NCBI RefSeq assembly: GCF_003664125.1
Contig: NZ_RCCP01000002.1
Coordinates: forward strand, 186,001-250,000
DNA from: Planococcus citreus
GTDB taxonomy: Bacteria > Bacillota > Bacilli > Bacillales_A > Planococcaceae
Reading direction: 5' to 3'
DNA length: 64,000 nucleotides
The notes below the pieces were generated by a model. It saw nothing but the letters and a program-made list of their open reading frames with translations, had not been told where the DNA came from and ran no database searches. This document shows positions 9,997 through 18,154 of this stretch, one piece after another. The first letter of the stretch is position 1. Every line of letters starts with the position of its first letter. Made by a program: the position numbers and the translations under genes.

Positions 9997-10521
9997 TTAT
10001 GCGTTCCAATCATTCGTTTTCAGGCGTTTAACTTGAAATGCAGCATATTGGGTAATCTGCCGCAGCGTGCGGTGTTCGGTCCGGATGGTGATATGCGCCG
10101 TCCGTTTGTAATCACGGTAACGCGATTTGTGGAGCGCTTCGATTTCCTCGCGCGTCGAGCGCCTGACGATCGGGCGGTTCGGGTCTTTATGGATACGCCG
10201 CCAGATTTCCTTGAACGGTGCATCCAGGAATAACACGAGCCCCGTCTGGCGCATGAGGCGCTGGTTCACTTTGCGCATTGTGACGCCACCGCCGGTAGAG
10301 ATGATGCAATGATCCTGTTGCAAATTTTGCAAAAATTCCGTTTCGAGATTCCTGAAATATTCTTCGCCAAAACGCTCGAAGATTTCCGGTATCGTCATGC
10401 CCATTTGACGGACGATTTCTTTGTCCATGTCATAATAGGGCATCTTCAATAAAAAACTTAGCCTCCTGCCGACCGCACTTTTGCCGCAGCCCATAAAACC
10501 GATCAAATATATTCTGTTCAT
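9997..10521 (-). CDS. aroK: Shikimate kinase
   Basis: Phosphorylates shikimate at O3 with ATP, the fifth step of the shikimate pathway. The ATG at 10521 gives 174 residues, the usual size, and places the P-loop GFMGCGKSAVGRRL at residues 7-20. Shikimate-binding motifs DMDKEI and STGGGV and the lid arginine region (RPIVRRSTREE) follow. A GGTGGGAAC site supports this start; a longer frame back to 10566 would run into comGG. It follows the comG operon by 19 bases and could be co-transcribed with it. Confidence 0.93.
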   Translation of the reverse strand: MNRIYLIGFMGCGKSAVGRRLSFLLKMPYYDMDKEIVRQMGMTIPEIFERFGEEYFRNLETEFLQNLQQDHCIISTGGGVTMRKVNQRLMRQTGLVLFLDAPFKEIWRRIHKDPNRPIVRRSTREEIEALHKSRYRDYKRTAHITIRTEHRTLRQITQYAAFQVKRLKTNDWNA

Positions 10522-10540
10522 TGTTCCCACCCGCACTACC

Positions 10541-10744
10541 CTACTCAGGGATTTTATTTTGCCCAATTTCCATCAGTAGTTGTATAGTAGCATTTCTATG
10601 AACATTTTCCAAACTATCATAAGTTTGATATTCAATCGCATAAAGCAGCACCATATGGGATAACAGCGCCATTGCGGACAGAAAGAACACGAGGGATAGC
10701 GGATAGACTGCTCCGGATTGGCTAATCAGGAAGCGAGAGCGCAT
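10541..10744 (-). CDS. comGG: ComGG-like minor pseudopilin
   Basis: Short protein of 67 residues in the last position of the comG operon. After a basic N-terminus it has the sequence SGAVYPLSLVFF followed by a long hydrophobic helix. This resembles ComGG of B. subtilis (GFIYPAVLF), which also lacks the conserved Glu5. The protein is only about half the usual ComGG length, with little beyond the transmembrane helix and a short soluble tail. It may be a shortened but functional form or a decayed one. The assignment rests on position and N-terminal pattern, not on strong similarity. Confidence 0.65.
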   Translation of the reverse strand: MRSRFLISQSGAVYPLSLVFFLSAMALLSHMVLLYAIEYQTYDSLENVHRNATIQLLMEIGQNKIPE

Positions 10745-11162
10745 AATCGGCCTCCTCTTTTGCGCCGCTTTGGAACTCCAGCTGGATGTTTAAACGCTTG
10801 CCTTCCATTTGAAAAAAGCTGTTTTTCACATCGGTCAGCATGATTTCATGGCCAAACTGGTCTTTTCGCTTGCGCACAACGCTGCCATACAATTCGATAT
10901 CGTAAACAACCCCTTCACGAACAATGCGAACGCCTTTTCCATCGCGCATGATGTAAATTTGTTCGCTGCCATCCAGATACTGCTGCAGCTCCAGCGCAAA
11001 CAGCCGGAACTCCGTTGCGCCGGAATCCAGATCCACCAGCATATGCGAACTGAACAAATAGAACATCGCGGCAAGCGGCAGTATGATCGATAATGCCAAT
11101 AACTCCAGCAAGCTGTCGAGAAACGTAAATCCGTTTGACGATCGGATGTTCACTCGATGCAT
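10722..11162 (-). CDS. comGF: ComGF-like minor pseudopilin
   Basis: Protein of 146 residues with a type IV prepilin-like N-terminus, NGFTFLDSLLELLAL, cleavable after Gly11, followed by a hydrophobic helix and a soluble domain. Prepilins usually have Glu at position 5 of the mature protein; here it is Asp, a conservative change. The start has AGGTG five bases upstream. It overlaps comGE by 13 bases and comGG by 23, as in a tightly packed comG operon. It is expected to be a minor component of the transformation pseudopilus. Confidence 0.75.
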   Translation of the reverse strand: MHRVNIRSSNGFTFLDSLLELLALSIILPLAAMFYLFSSHMLVDLDSGATEFRLFALELQQYLDGSEQIYIMRDGKGVRIVREGVVYDIELYGSVVRKRKDQFGHEIMLTDVKNSFFQMEGKRLNIQLEFQSGAKEEADYALSLPD

Positions 11163-11467
11163 AAGCGCACCTGCTTTCCTTGAAAGTCCACGTAGTCAAC
11201 ACAATGGCCATCCGCTTGCCAGGAATACAGTGTACCGTTCACCGAGCGCTGGCCTTCAATACTGCCGGTAGCGGCAATGGTTTTTGCCGCTTCGTGCAAG
11301 GTCTCATAAGCGGCGAGGCGCTCTTTTTTCAGTTCGAGCCTCACTTGCATATCATGGACGAGCGGCAGGAGCGAACCGAAGACTAGAAATACCATAAACA
11401 GGCTGAGCATCGTTTCCGCCACGGAGATGCCCTTGTCATTTTGAAACCACCACGCGCCCTTTTCCAA
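11150..11467 (-). CDS. comGE: ComGE-like minor pseudopilin
   Basis: Protein of 105 residues. The first residues KGAWWFQNDKG precede a prepilin-like cleavage motif G-ISVAE with Glu at mature position 5, followed by a hydrophobic helix (TMLSLFMVFLVFGSLLPLV). The only suitable start is TTG at 11467, reading into comGD by 32 bases. Two cysteines near the C-terminus could form a disulfide outside the membrane. Identification rests on operon position and prepilin architecture. Confidence 0.72.
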   Translation of the reverse strand: MEKGAWWFQNDKGISVAETMLSLFMVFLVFGSLLPLVHDMQVRLELKKERLAAYETLHEAAKTIAATGSIEGQRSVNGTLYSWQADGHCVDYVDFQGKQVRLCIE

Positions 11468-11870
11468 GATGGACCGTCACCGTCCTTTCACCGCTGCTGG
11501 TCGAAAAGCGCAAGGTGCCTGGCTGGCGGATCGAGCCATTCGGCATGAAGTATACTTCGCTAAGATTGCTGGATGCGTTCAAGCTGATCGACTTTGGCAT
11601 GGTCCTGATGTATCCCGGATGGCTTAAGCCATACATTATTTCATAGCCCGGCTTATGGTCCCGGAAAGTCAAGACTACCGATGTCCCGAGTAAATAACTC
11701 TGGCTTTGGGCATAATGGATGTCTTGTTCCAGCAACACAAAAAACCGGTCTTCTTCGCGCTTTTTTTCGAGCGGCACCACAGATGCAACAACAAGCGAAG
11801 CGCTTATGCCGACCGCAATCAACACGAGAAGCATTTCAATTAATGTAAAGCCTGAACTGCTTTTTAAGAT
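11436..11870 (-). CDS. comGD: ComGD-like pseudopilin; start codon uncertain
   Basis: The reading frame carries the full prepilin motif SSSG-FTLIEM followed by the helix LLVLIAVGISASLVVA and a soluble domain. The first ATG in frame, at 11834, lies after the cleavage motif, inside the hydrophobic segment. Between the preceding in-frame TGA (11895-11897) and that ATG there is no ATG, GTG, TTG or CTG. The coordinates given assume initiation at an ATC codon at 11870, 12 bases after GGTGAG, giving 144 residues. Other options are another non-standard start, translational coupling with comGC, or a mutation. Homologues also start just before KSSSGFTL. Confidence 0.68.
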   Translation of the reverse strand: MLKSSSGFTLIEMLLVLIAVGISASLVVASVVPLEKKREEDRFFVLLEQDIHYAQSQSYLLGTSVVLTFRDHKPGYEIMYGLSHPGYIRTMPKSISLNASSNLSEVYFMPNGSIRQPGTLRFSTSSGERTVTVHLGKGRVVVSK

Positions 11871-12181
11871 GCTTTTGATGAGCTCACCACGCCGTCAACT
11901 GAAATATTGATCACTTCCCCGTTCGGGCAGCTCGTCTCTCCTGTTTTCAAATAGCCTTCGGATACCAAATCCGCCATCACCGGCACGGCTTTTTTATCCA
12001 TTCGGTAGGATTCCACTTGACCCTGGACCATCTGCACAAATGCCTTACAGCCTTTTTCATCGACCGCCGATGTCTGTTTCGAGACATTCGGGATGGCGAT
12101 AGCAATCAATACCGTGATGATCAACATGACGATCAACATTTCAATAAGTGTAAAGCCCCGTTGGTTTTTTAATCGTTTCAT
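11864..12181 (-). CDS. comGC: Major competence pseudopilin ComGC
   Basis: Main subunit of the DNA-uptake pseudopilus. The ATG at 12181, behind GGAGG, gives 105 residues beginning MKRLKNQRG, with cleavage before FTLIEMLIVMLIITVLIAI, a textbook N-methylated prepilin helix. Two cysteines (in EKGCKAF and ETSCPNGE) match the intramolecular disulfide known in ComGC. It lies between comGB and comGD; the stop codon overlaps the 5' part of comGD. Confidence 0.93.
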   Translation of the reverse strand: MKRLKNQRGFTLIEMLIVMLIITVLIAIAIPNVSKQTSAVDEKGCKAFVQMVQGQVESYRMDKKAVPVMADLVSEGYLKTGETSCPNGEVINISVDGVVSSSKAS

Positions 12182-12192
12182 CGTATTCCTCC

Positions 12193-13236
12193 TTATATCG
12201 TATGGACGAGATTGTACATCGGCAAAAGAATCGCCAAATAGGCGGCGACGATACAAACGGCAATCAGCACAAAGAAACTGGGCTGGATGATTTTCAATGA
12301 ACGCTGGGCTTGCAGTTCAATTCTGTCGAGCAACACTTCGCTATAGAGCATCAATTCTTTCCCGAGCATGCCGGTCGCTTCCCCGTGGCGGATGAACGCC
12401 GCCATATCGTTCGCCGCAAAGGCATGGCGGTCTACAGCAAATGACAGCACGATACCGGTCTTGACTTCGTCATGCAGCGATTCAGCGATTTGGCTGATGA
12501 TGGGATGATGACGCTGCTTGCGCAGAAGCATCAATGCTTCCTGCAAGGAAATTCCGCTATGCAAAAGCGTGCCGAGCTCCCTAGAAGCGAGCTGCGACCA
12601 ATAAAGCCGCATAACTGGCCCAATAACCGGCAGCTTAATCAATAATGCCATTTGGCGCTCGGCAGGCTGCCGCTTTAGATATTCACGAAAGCCAAGAACC
12701 AATAACGCAATAGCCGCGAAGACAGCAATCGCTATGTCCGGAATGCGCAGCAAATAAACCGGAACCCCGGCGCCTTCTTCGCCGTGCTGCAGCGAAGATA
12801 TCAGGGCAGTCAGATTGGGCACATAATTGGTCCTGAAAAATAAGAACAAAGCAGCGGTAAGAATCAATAGTGAGACAGGATAGACGAGGATATTGCGAAG
12901 TTTCTTCTGCACTTCTTCAGTCCGCTTGAATCCGGCAGCGATGCCATGAATCGCTTCGCTGAGCTTGCCATGGAACTCGGCAATCTCGACCGGGAACAAC
13001 ACGCGCTCACGGAACCCAAGAAATTTCAGGACTTCAGCAGCATTGCCGCCGCCCTTCAAGATTCGGTCCATGCCTGCAAGTGCTTCATCTACACGTTCTG
13101 TGTGCATCGGCAAAAGAAGCGTCATGGCGACGGGAAACAAATAGCCTTCCGACATCAACACCGAAAGCCTAGTCAAAAACTGGGCGCGCTCACGAAACGG
13201 CAAGCGCCTAGAACTCGAAACCGGAATGAAGCGCAC
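12193..13236 (-). CDS. comGB: Competence type II/IV secretion membrane protein ComGB
   Basis: Polytopic inner-membrane platform protein of the pseudopilus, a GspF/PilC relative of 347 residues. Hydrophobic segments are visible near ILVYPVSLLILTAALFLFF, IAIAVFAAIALLVLGF and at the C-terminus, matching the three-helix GspF pattern repeated around two cytoplasmic domains. The start is GTG at 13236 behind GGTGAGGATC and overlaps comGA by 29 bases. It works with the ComGA ATPase to assemble ComGC. Confidence 0.9.
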   Translation of the reverse strand: MRFIPVSSSRRLPFRERAQFLTRLSVLMSEGYLFPVAMTLLLPMHTERVDEALAGMDRILKGGGNAAEVLKFLGFRERVLFPVEIAEFHGKLSEAIHGIAAGFKRTEEVQKKLRNILVYPVSLLILTAALFLFFRTNYVPNLTALISSLQHGEEGAGVPVYLLRIPDIAIAVFAAIALLVLGFREYLKRQPAERQMALLIKLPVIGPVMRLYWSQLASRELGTLLHSGISLQEALMLLRKQRHHPIISQIAESLHDEVKTGIVLSFAVDRHAFAANDMAAFIRHGEATGMLGKELMLYSEVLLDRIELQAQRSLKIIQPSFFVLIAVCIVAAYLAILLPMYNLVHTI

Positions 13237-14233
13237 CGATCCTCACCCCTTCCCGGATCTGCCCGCCGAACGATAAATGCTCCGGCAGTTGATACTCTTG
13301 TTGCTGTCTCGCTGAACGGATGGCATCCACCAAACTTGAATCGCACAGAATTTCATATAACGCACGATGCTTCGTCTCGAGCTGCTGCAAATCCTCGTAC
13401 ATCGGCACAATTTTCTGGGCCGCGATGCCGATAAGCGTCTGAAGCATGTCTTCATATGGAATGCCCAGGTCATGGAGCCTGTGAAGACAGCCGACCGAAT
13501 GCTTGGCATGGATCGTCGAAAACACCAAATGCCCTGTCAAGGCGGCCCTGACGGCTATTTCAGCAGTTTCGGCATCCCTGATTTCACCAATCATGATAAT
13601 ATCGGGATCATGCCGTAAAATCGCTTTCAAGCCAGTCGCATAATTCATTCCCGACTTTTCGTTCACTTGGATTTGAAGAAAGGCAGGGTTTTGGCGCTCG
13701 ACCGGATCTTCGAGCGTGATGACATTTCGGTTGAGCCGTTCGGAACAGTGGCGCAAGAGAGAATACAAAGTGGTGGATTTGCCGCAACCGGTCGGTCCCG
13801 TCAGCAGCATCAAGCCCTGCCGTTCGCCGGCAAGTTTCTCGAGCAGCCTGGCTGAATCGCGGAACGCCGCCAATTCATCAAGAAATAACGCTGTGCTGTC
13901 TGGAATGACACGGATGACGATGCTTTCTTTCGTCATCACGGACGGCAATGTGGAAATTCGGAAATGGTGGGTATGGCCATTCATCTGAAGATGGAATGAG
14001 CCGGTTTGGGGTTTTCGTTTTTCGCTCATGTCCAAAAGGGAGAGGTATTTGAAGTAAGCAATCATGCGATCGCCTAAATCGAAGGGGATTTTCGCCACCG
14101 GCTTGAAATGGTTGTACGTGCGGTAGGTGATGCTGTAATCGCGGGGTTCTGGCCTGATGTGGATATCGGTGGTTTTTTCTTCTACGGCGGAATGCAATAG
14201 GTCGAAGCATCGCCGTTCAATGATATCTTGCAT
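13208..14233 (-). CDS. comGA: Competence pseudopilus ATPase ComGA
   Basis: Cytosolic GspE/PilB-type ATPase that drives pseudopilus assembly. The ATG at 14233 follows a perfect AGGAGGTGACT site and gives 341 residues; longer in-frame Met codons lack this. Motifs in order: N-terminal TTDIHIRPEP, Walker A GPTGCGKSTT near residue 134, the Asp-box/Walker B region DPDIIMIGEIRDAETAE, and the His-box LTGHLVFSTIHAKHS. It is the first gene of comGA-GG. The region upstream to 14400 contains an inverted repeat (14351-14375) and A/T-rich blocks, but I could not identify a convincing ComK box. Confidence 0.95.
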   Translation of the reverse strand: MQDIIERRCFDLLHSAVEEKTTDIHIRPEPRDYSITYRTYNHFKPVAKIPFDLGDRMIAYFKYLSLLDMSEKRKPQTGSFHLQMNGHTHHFRISTLPSVMTKESIVIRVIPDSTALFLDELAAFRDSARLLEKLAGERQGLMLLTGPTGCGKSTTLYSLLRHCSERLNRNVITLEDPVERQNPAFLQIQVNEKSGMNYATGLKAILRHDPDIIMIGEIRDAETAEIAVRAALTGHLVFSTIHAKHSVGCLHRLHDLGIPYEDMLQTLIGIAAQKIVPMYEDLQQLETKHRALYEILCDSSLVDAIRSARQQQEYQLPEHLSFGGQIREGVRIGALHSGFEF

Positions 14234-14448
14234 AGTCACCTCCTGTCCGGGTCTGCGAGCGGAGGCTGCCTCTCCGTTCCCCATTAGTATAAGCACACAG
14301 ATGGCCTTTGAATATCGAAAATACCAAAATAATTATTTGAACGCCTCAAAGCCCTGAAATCCAGGCTTTCAGGGCAGGCACCTATAGCTTTAGACCGCTT
14401 TATGGATACACCTACACCGCTTTGTCACAAACTAGCCCGAAGTCCTTG

Positions 14449-14478
14449 TTTACACATAGACTCGTCTTCCTATATAAT
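14449..14478 (+). promoter_or_regulatory. SigA-type promoter for DUF2626 gene
   Basis: TTTACA (14449-14454) and a perfect TATAAT (14473-14478) with an 18-base spacer, 41 bases ahead of the start codon. Confidence 0.78.
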
Positions 14479-14519
14479 GAATAGGAGATTATTGTATTGT
14501 GGCAAAGGAGGGATTACCC

Positions 14520-14762
14520 ATGGATAATATGTTTAAATTAATGGGATGGTGGACTGGAATCTTTGCAATTTTATTTTATGTCGGCGATATGGTAGAAGTA
14601 TCATTGTTGATGGTTGCCAATACCGGCTTCTTCGTTCTTCTTGGATACTTAAACATTTCTGAACGCATGTACATGTATATTTTTGGAGCCTATCTGACAG
14701 TCTTTTTCGTTGGCTTTACTTACTACTCTACGTTCATCCACGTCCCAGGAGCAGGTCATTAA
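14520..14762 (+). CDS. DUF2626 family small membrane protein (YqgY-like)
   Basis: An 80-residue protein with three predicted membrane helices (GWWTGIFAILFYVG, VSLLMVANTGFFVLLGYL and MYIFGAYLTVFFVGFTYYS). It matches the small DUF2626 family of Bacillales, whose function is unknown. The ATG at 14520 is placed eight bases after AAAGGAGG. Position next to the MBL hydrolase and the DUF2759 gene matches yqgY-yqgX-yqgW in B. subtilis. Confidence 0.85.
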   Translation: MDNMFKLMGWWTGIFAILFYVGDMVEVSLLMVANTGFFVLLGYLNISERMYMYIFGAYLTVFFVGFTYYSTFIHVPGAGH

Positions 14763-14782
14763 TAGAAATTGAATGTGAACGC

Positions 14783-14811
14783 AAAAAAACGGCCATCTCG
14801 GCCGTTTTTTT
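14783..14811. terminator. Bidirectional terminator after DUF2626 gene
   Basis: ACGGCC / GGCCGT stem with an A run on the left and a T run on the right. It serves both the DUF2626 gene and the converging MBL hydrolase gene. Confidence 0.88.
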
Positions 14812-14819
14812 TATGCCCT

Positions 14820-15455
14820 TTACATACGCAGGAAAGGATTATGCTGTTGTTCCTGTTTTGGGGTCGTCTCCGGGCCGTGCCCCGGGAACAGGAAGGTTTC
14901 TTCCGGCAGCGTCAATAGAGACTCACGGATTGATTTTAGCAGCAGCTGTTCTGAGCCTTCCGCCAAATCAGTGCGCCCGATGCTTCCTGAAAATAAGGTG
15001 TCCCCGACGATCGCGAAGCGGTCTTGCGGAAAATAAAAGCTTACGCTGCCTGGCGAATGCCCAGGCGTATGGAACAACTCCATGTTGAACGGGCCGATTT
15101 CAAGCGATTGTTCATCGGTGATCAATTCGTCTGCATCCGCTACTCGGTAATCCGGCAATGCCGCGTATTTACCCGAGCCGTTCAAATTCGGCCGCCCAAG
15201 GAAATCGCGTTCTTTATGATGAAGATAGACAGGGATTTTATATTTCTCCCTCAATTCGTCGACCGCCCCGATATGGTCAAAATGGGCGTGTGTCAGAAGA
15301 ATCGCGAGCGGTGTCAATTGCTTGCGTTTCAGCACGTCCTGGATTTTACCAGCTTCTTCGCCAGGGTCGAAAATGACGCATTGTTTGCCTTCCCCTGATA
15401 TGATGTAGCAATTCGTTTGCACTGGGCCTAGTTCCAGCCGATCGATTTTTAACAT
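14820..15455 (-). CDS. MBL-fold metallohydrolase (YqgX-like, glyoxalase II family)
   Basis: Cytosolic dizinc hydrolase of 211 residues. The zinc-binding THAHFDHIGAVDEL motif (HxHxDH) is followed by HTPGHSPGS, a bridging Asp in AIVGDTLF and a last His in FPGHGPET, a complete metallo-beta-lactamase set. Hydroxyacylglutathione hydrolases belong to this family, but organisms of this group use bacillithiol, so the real thioester substrate is uncertain. The start is ATG at 15455, six bases after GAGGTGA; a GTG three codons upstream overlaps that site. Confidence 0.9.
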   Translation of the reverse strand: MLKIDRLELGPVQTNCYIISGEGKQCVIFDPGEEAGKIQDVLKRKQLTPLAILLTHAHFDHIGAVDELREKYKIPVYLHHKERDFLGRPNLNGSGKYAALPDYRVADADELITDEQSLEIGPFNMELFHTPGHSPGSVSFYFPQDRFAIVGDTLFSGSIGRTDLAEGSEQLLLKSIRESLLTLPEETFLFPGHGPETTPKQEQQHNPFLRM

Positions 15456-15608
15456 GACTTTCACCTCATTAGCAGTATATCATGAACACATTCTTTTGCT
15501 TGTTCAATAGAATGACATTTTTACGCCTCGACAAACTTGCAGAATTTCTTTACAATATAAAGAGTAGAAGACGGCACTGGCTGTTAAAGTTGAAGGGAGT
15601 GTCATAAG

Positions 15609-15791
15609 ATGAGTTGGATTTTGATGGTTATTTTCGGCCTCACAGCAGTTCTTGCTGCAATCGGTACAGTTCAAACCCTAAAAAACAAAGAAGTTTTAGG
15701 ATTCTTATTTAATTTTGGGACCTTTGTTATTTTCGGCGGTTTCACCGTTGCAACTCTCATTACACACGGTTACCCACCTGGCCTTCATTAA
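15609..15791 (+). CDS. DUF2759 family small membrane protein (YqgW-like)
   Basis: A 60-residue protein with two hydrophobic helices, WILMVIFGLTAVLAAIG and FLFNFGTFVIFGGFTVATL, separated by a short basic loop. It matches the DUF2759 family of Bacillales; function unknown. GAAGGGAG precedes the ATG. It is a monocistronic gene ended by its own terminator. Confidence 0.82.
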   Translation: MSWILMVIFGLTAVLAAIGTVQTLKNKEVLGFLFNFGTFVIFGGFTVATLITHGYPPGLH

Positions 15792-15800
15792 GAACGAAGA

Positions 15801-15830
15801 AACCGGCGCATTCATTGCGCCGGTTTTTTT
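15801..15830 (+). terminator. Terminator of DUF2759 gene
   Basis: AACCGGCGCA / TGCGCCGGTT stem followed by a seven-T run on the plus strand. Confidence 0.9.
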
Positions 15831-15844
15831 ACTGGCCATAAAGA

Positions 15845-15885
15845 AAAGGGCTGCCAAACCGATGCGGTTGTGGCAGCCCTTTTTG
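15845..15885 (-). terminator. Terminator of lipoteichoic acid synthase gene
   Basis: AAAGGGCTGCCA / TGGCAGCCCTTT stem immediately past the ltaS stop. Its minus-strand T tract is short and interrupted (TTTTCTT). Confidence 0.75.
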
Positions 15886-15887
15886 AA

Positions 15888-17792
15888 TTACGGTTGTTCT
15901 TGTTCGCCCAATGTTTTCAATTGGCCGTTTTCCTCTTCGTAGAACCTCAGCAAGTCGCCGTTGATGATCGATTCGGAGTACTGGAGCTCCTCTAGGGCGC
16001 GTTCAGCATATGGGTCGCATACGCTTTGGTCTTCCACCGGTTCGCCCGTTTCGATATCATAGCAGACATTCGCTGCATAGACATATTCATCAGTCACAAA
16101 GCGCCCGTCACGGAAAATGACGAATTCCTCGTGTTCTTCAGAGAATAAATCTCCGCCGAATTGAATGTCTTTTTCGGTTTCCATGCCCATCAAATGAAGG
16201 ATCGTCGAACGCATATCCACTTGGCCGCCGATTTCTTCATCGACATAGCCCTTTTCATAACCTGGGATATGGACGAAAAATGGCACTTTTTGCAATTGTG
16301 CCGATTCATACGGCGTAATTTCCTTGCCTAGATACTGCGCCATCGCTTCGTTGTGGTTGTCGGAGATGCCGTAATGGTCGCCGTACATGACGATGATGGA
16401 GTTTTCGTACAATCCTTGTTCCTTCAAATCTTCGAACAAGGATTTGACGGCTTCATCCAAATAGCGCACCGTCTGGAAATAGCGGTTCAAGGTACCTGAA
16501 TTGGAATCGAATTCCTCGATCAGCTTGTCTTCTTCGTCCAATGTGAATGGGTGGTGATTCGTAAGCGACAACAGGCGCGTGTAGAACGGCTGCTGCATTT
16601 CAGACATATGGCCGACGGATTGCTCGAAGAACGGAATGTCCTTCATGCCCCAGTTGACAGCTTGCCCTTCGCCTACTGTATAGCTCTGGATATCATAGAA
16701 CTTGTCGATCTCAAGCGATTCGTACATCATGTCGCGGTTCCAAAAGCTTTTCGTATTGGCGTGCTGGACATTGGTCGAATACCCTTCGTTGCCCATCTTT
16801 TCCGCCATGGAATTGAAGGTATTGCCGCTGTGTGTAAAGAATACGGCGCCACCGCTTAGCGGATACATGCCAGTCTCAAGCAGGAACTCGGAGTCGGAAG
16901 TTTTTCCAAGCCCGGTCTGGTGGTAAAAGTTCGGGAAGTAAATCGTATCTTCGTCTTGTGTCAATTCGTTCATGAAAGGCGTGATGGTCTCGCCGTTCAT
17001 TTCATTGTTCAACACAAAGGTCTGCAATGACTCGAGTGTGACGACGATCAAATTACGCCCTTCCGCAGCCCCGAACATTTCTTCAGATGGTTCTGCCTGG
17101 TTCGAACGGACGTAGTTGGTCACTTCCGTCAATTCCGAGCCGTCCGCAAGCGCTCGCTGTGCTTGTGATTTCGATTGGATATAGACATCATACAGATGGT
17201 AATTGTACATCCCCAGGTTCTTGACGAGCATTTCGCGGTCAAAGCTTCTCGTCAATAGTTGTGGGCGTTCTGCTTCGGCAAGGCCGAGGTTAAAGAACAG
17301 CACAGCTGCCGACAGGACGAAGTATGCTTTACGGTGTGTCGCTGCCGATTTCAGCACCGATTCTTTTTCTTTCACAAAACGCATCGCCAATAAGATGATG
17401 ATGATATCGGCAAAATAGAGAATATCGCTCCAATAGATGCTTGCGGCAGCACTGTTGCCGATGTCGCCGAAATTATCCGTCTGGAACAATACGGGCAGTG
17501 TGATGAAATCCGTGAAGAAGCGGTAAAACGCCACATTGCCGTACAAGATAATCGATGTAACGACAGCGATTATGACGATATAGCGGTTTCGTGCTTTCTT
17601 GCTCTTGAAGAAGAGCGCGCCTCCATAGGCGAATAATAGTAAGCTTAATGGGTTCAAGAACAGGATGAATTCCTGCAATGCATTGTCGATGGTTATGGAA
17701 AAGGCCGTTTTGTAGACGACATATGTCGTCAGCCATGTCGCGATGACTGCGATGGCCAGGACCGAATGCTTAGGCCATTCTTTGTTTTTCAT
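15888..17792 (-). CDS. ltaS: Lipoteichoic acid synthase (LtaS family)
   Basis: Polymerises glycerol-phosphate from phosphatidylglycerol into lipoteichoic acid. The protein has 634 residues: five membrane helices in the first 200 or so, then an extracellular sulfatase-fold domain. The catalytic threonine lies in HQTGLGKTSDSEF; metal ligands include the Glu of VTLESLQTF and the Asp-His of YGDHYGISDNH. GAGGAGG precedes the ATG. It corresponds in position to B. subtilis yqgS; whether it is the main synthase or a primase/stress paralogue cannot be told from sequence. The 150-base upstream region has AT-rich promoter-like blocks. Confidence 0.93.
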   Translation of the reverse strand: MKNKEWPKHSVLAIAVIATWLTTYVVYKTAFSITIDNALQEFILFLNPLSLLLFAYGGALFFKSKKARNRYIVIIAVVTSIILYGNVAFYRFFTDFITLPVLFQTDNFGDIGNSAAASIYWSDILYFADIIIILLAMRFVKEKESVLKSAATHRKAYFVLSAAVLFFNLGLAEAERPQLLTRSFDREMLVKNLGMYNYHLYDVYIQSKSQAQRALADGSELTEVTNYVRSNQAEPSEEMFGAAEGRNLIVVTLESLQTFVLNNEMNGETITPFMNELTQDEDTIYFPNFYHQTGLGKTSDSEFLLETGMYPLSGGAVFFTHSGNTFNSMAEKMGNEGYSTNVQHANTKSFWNRDMMYESLEIDKFYDIQSYTVGEGQAVNWGMKDIPFFEQSVGHMSEMQQPFYTRLLSLTNHHPFTLDEEDKLIEEFDSNSGTLNRYFQTVRYLDEAVKSLFEDLKEQGLYENSIIVMYGDHYGISDNHNEAMAQYLGKEITPYESAQLQKVPFFVHIPGYEKGYVDEEIGGQVDMRSTILHLMGMETEKDIQFGGDLFSEEHEEFVIFRDGRFVTDEYVYAANVCYDIETGEPVEDQSVCDPYAERALEELQYSESIINGDLLRFYEEENGQLKTLGEQEQP

Positions 17793-17947
17793 TGCCGCAC
17801 ATCCTCCTCGTCTTACCGGAGCGTTTGTCCGGTTCGCGCGAATTTCAGTTTCAAGTAAATCGGAAATTCAATACCTTATAGTATAGAACAAATCACCTTC
17901 GAGAGAAAGCAATTACCCTTAATAGACGCGCCAAAACGCTTTCGGTT

Positions 17948-18154
17948 TCATGATTTTCCTTTTTTCTCGTATTCTGTGCGTTTCTGCCGCAAAATCATCA
18001 AGGCAGATGCGTATTCACGCGGCGTGATGAAATCGTGGTCGTACAGCTCGCGGATATCGGATTCCATCAGATCGAGATCCGAAATAAAATCCGCCGTATA
18101 GACGATCGTTCCGTACCTTTTCAGCAATTGCATTACATCGTAAAGGTCTTTCAT
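17948..18154 (-). CDS. yqgQ: YqgQ family protein (DUF910)
   Basis: A 68-residue, charged, three-helix protein of unknown function, found widely in Firmicutes. Landmarks are DVMQLLKRYGTIVYT and ITPREYASALMILRQKRTEYEKK. It overlaps the upstream cyclo-ligase gene by four bases (ATGA). In B. subtilis other genes (a rhomboid protease gene among them) lie between the two, so this locus appears shortened. Confidence 0.88.
   Translation of the reverse strand: MKDLYDVMQLLKRYGTIVYTADFISDLDLMESDIRELYDHDFITPREYASALMILRQKRTEYEKKGKS

Noticed and set aside
14320-14380. ComK box upstream of comGA
   Set aside because: One AAAT-N5-TTTT half-site is visible but no second half-site at an accepted spacing; AT-rich chance matches are common.
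17828-17853. ECF (SigM/SigX-like) promoter before ltaS
   Set aside because: TGAAAC is followed after 16 bases by CGGA, which does not match the CGTC or CGTA -10 element, so the match is half a site only.
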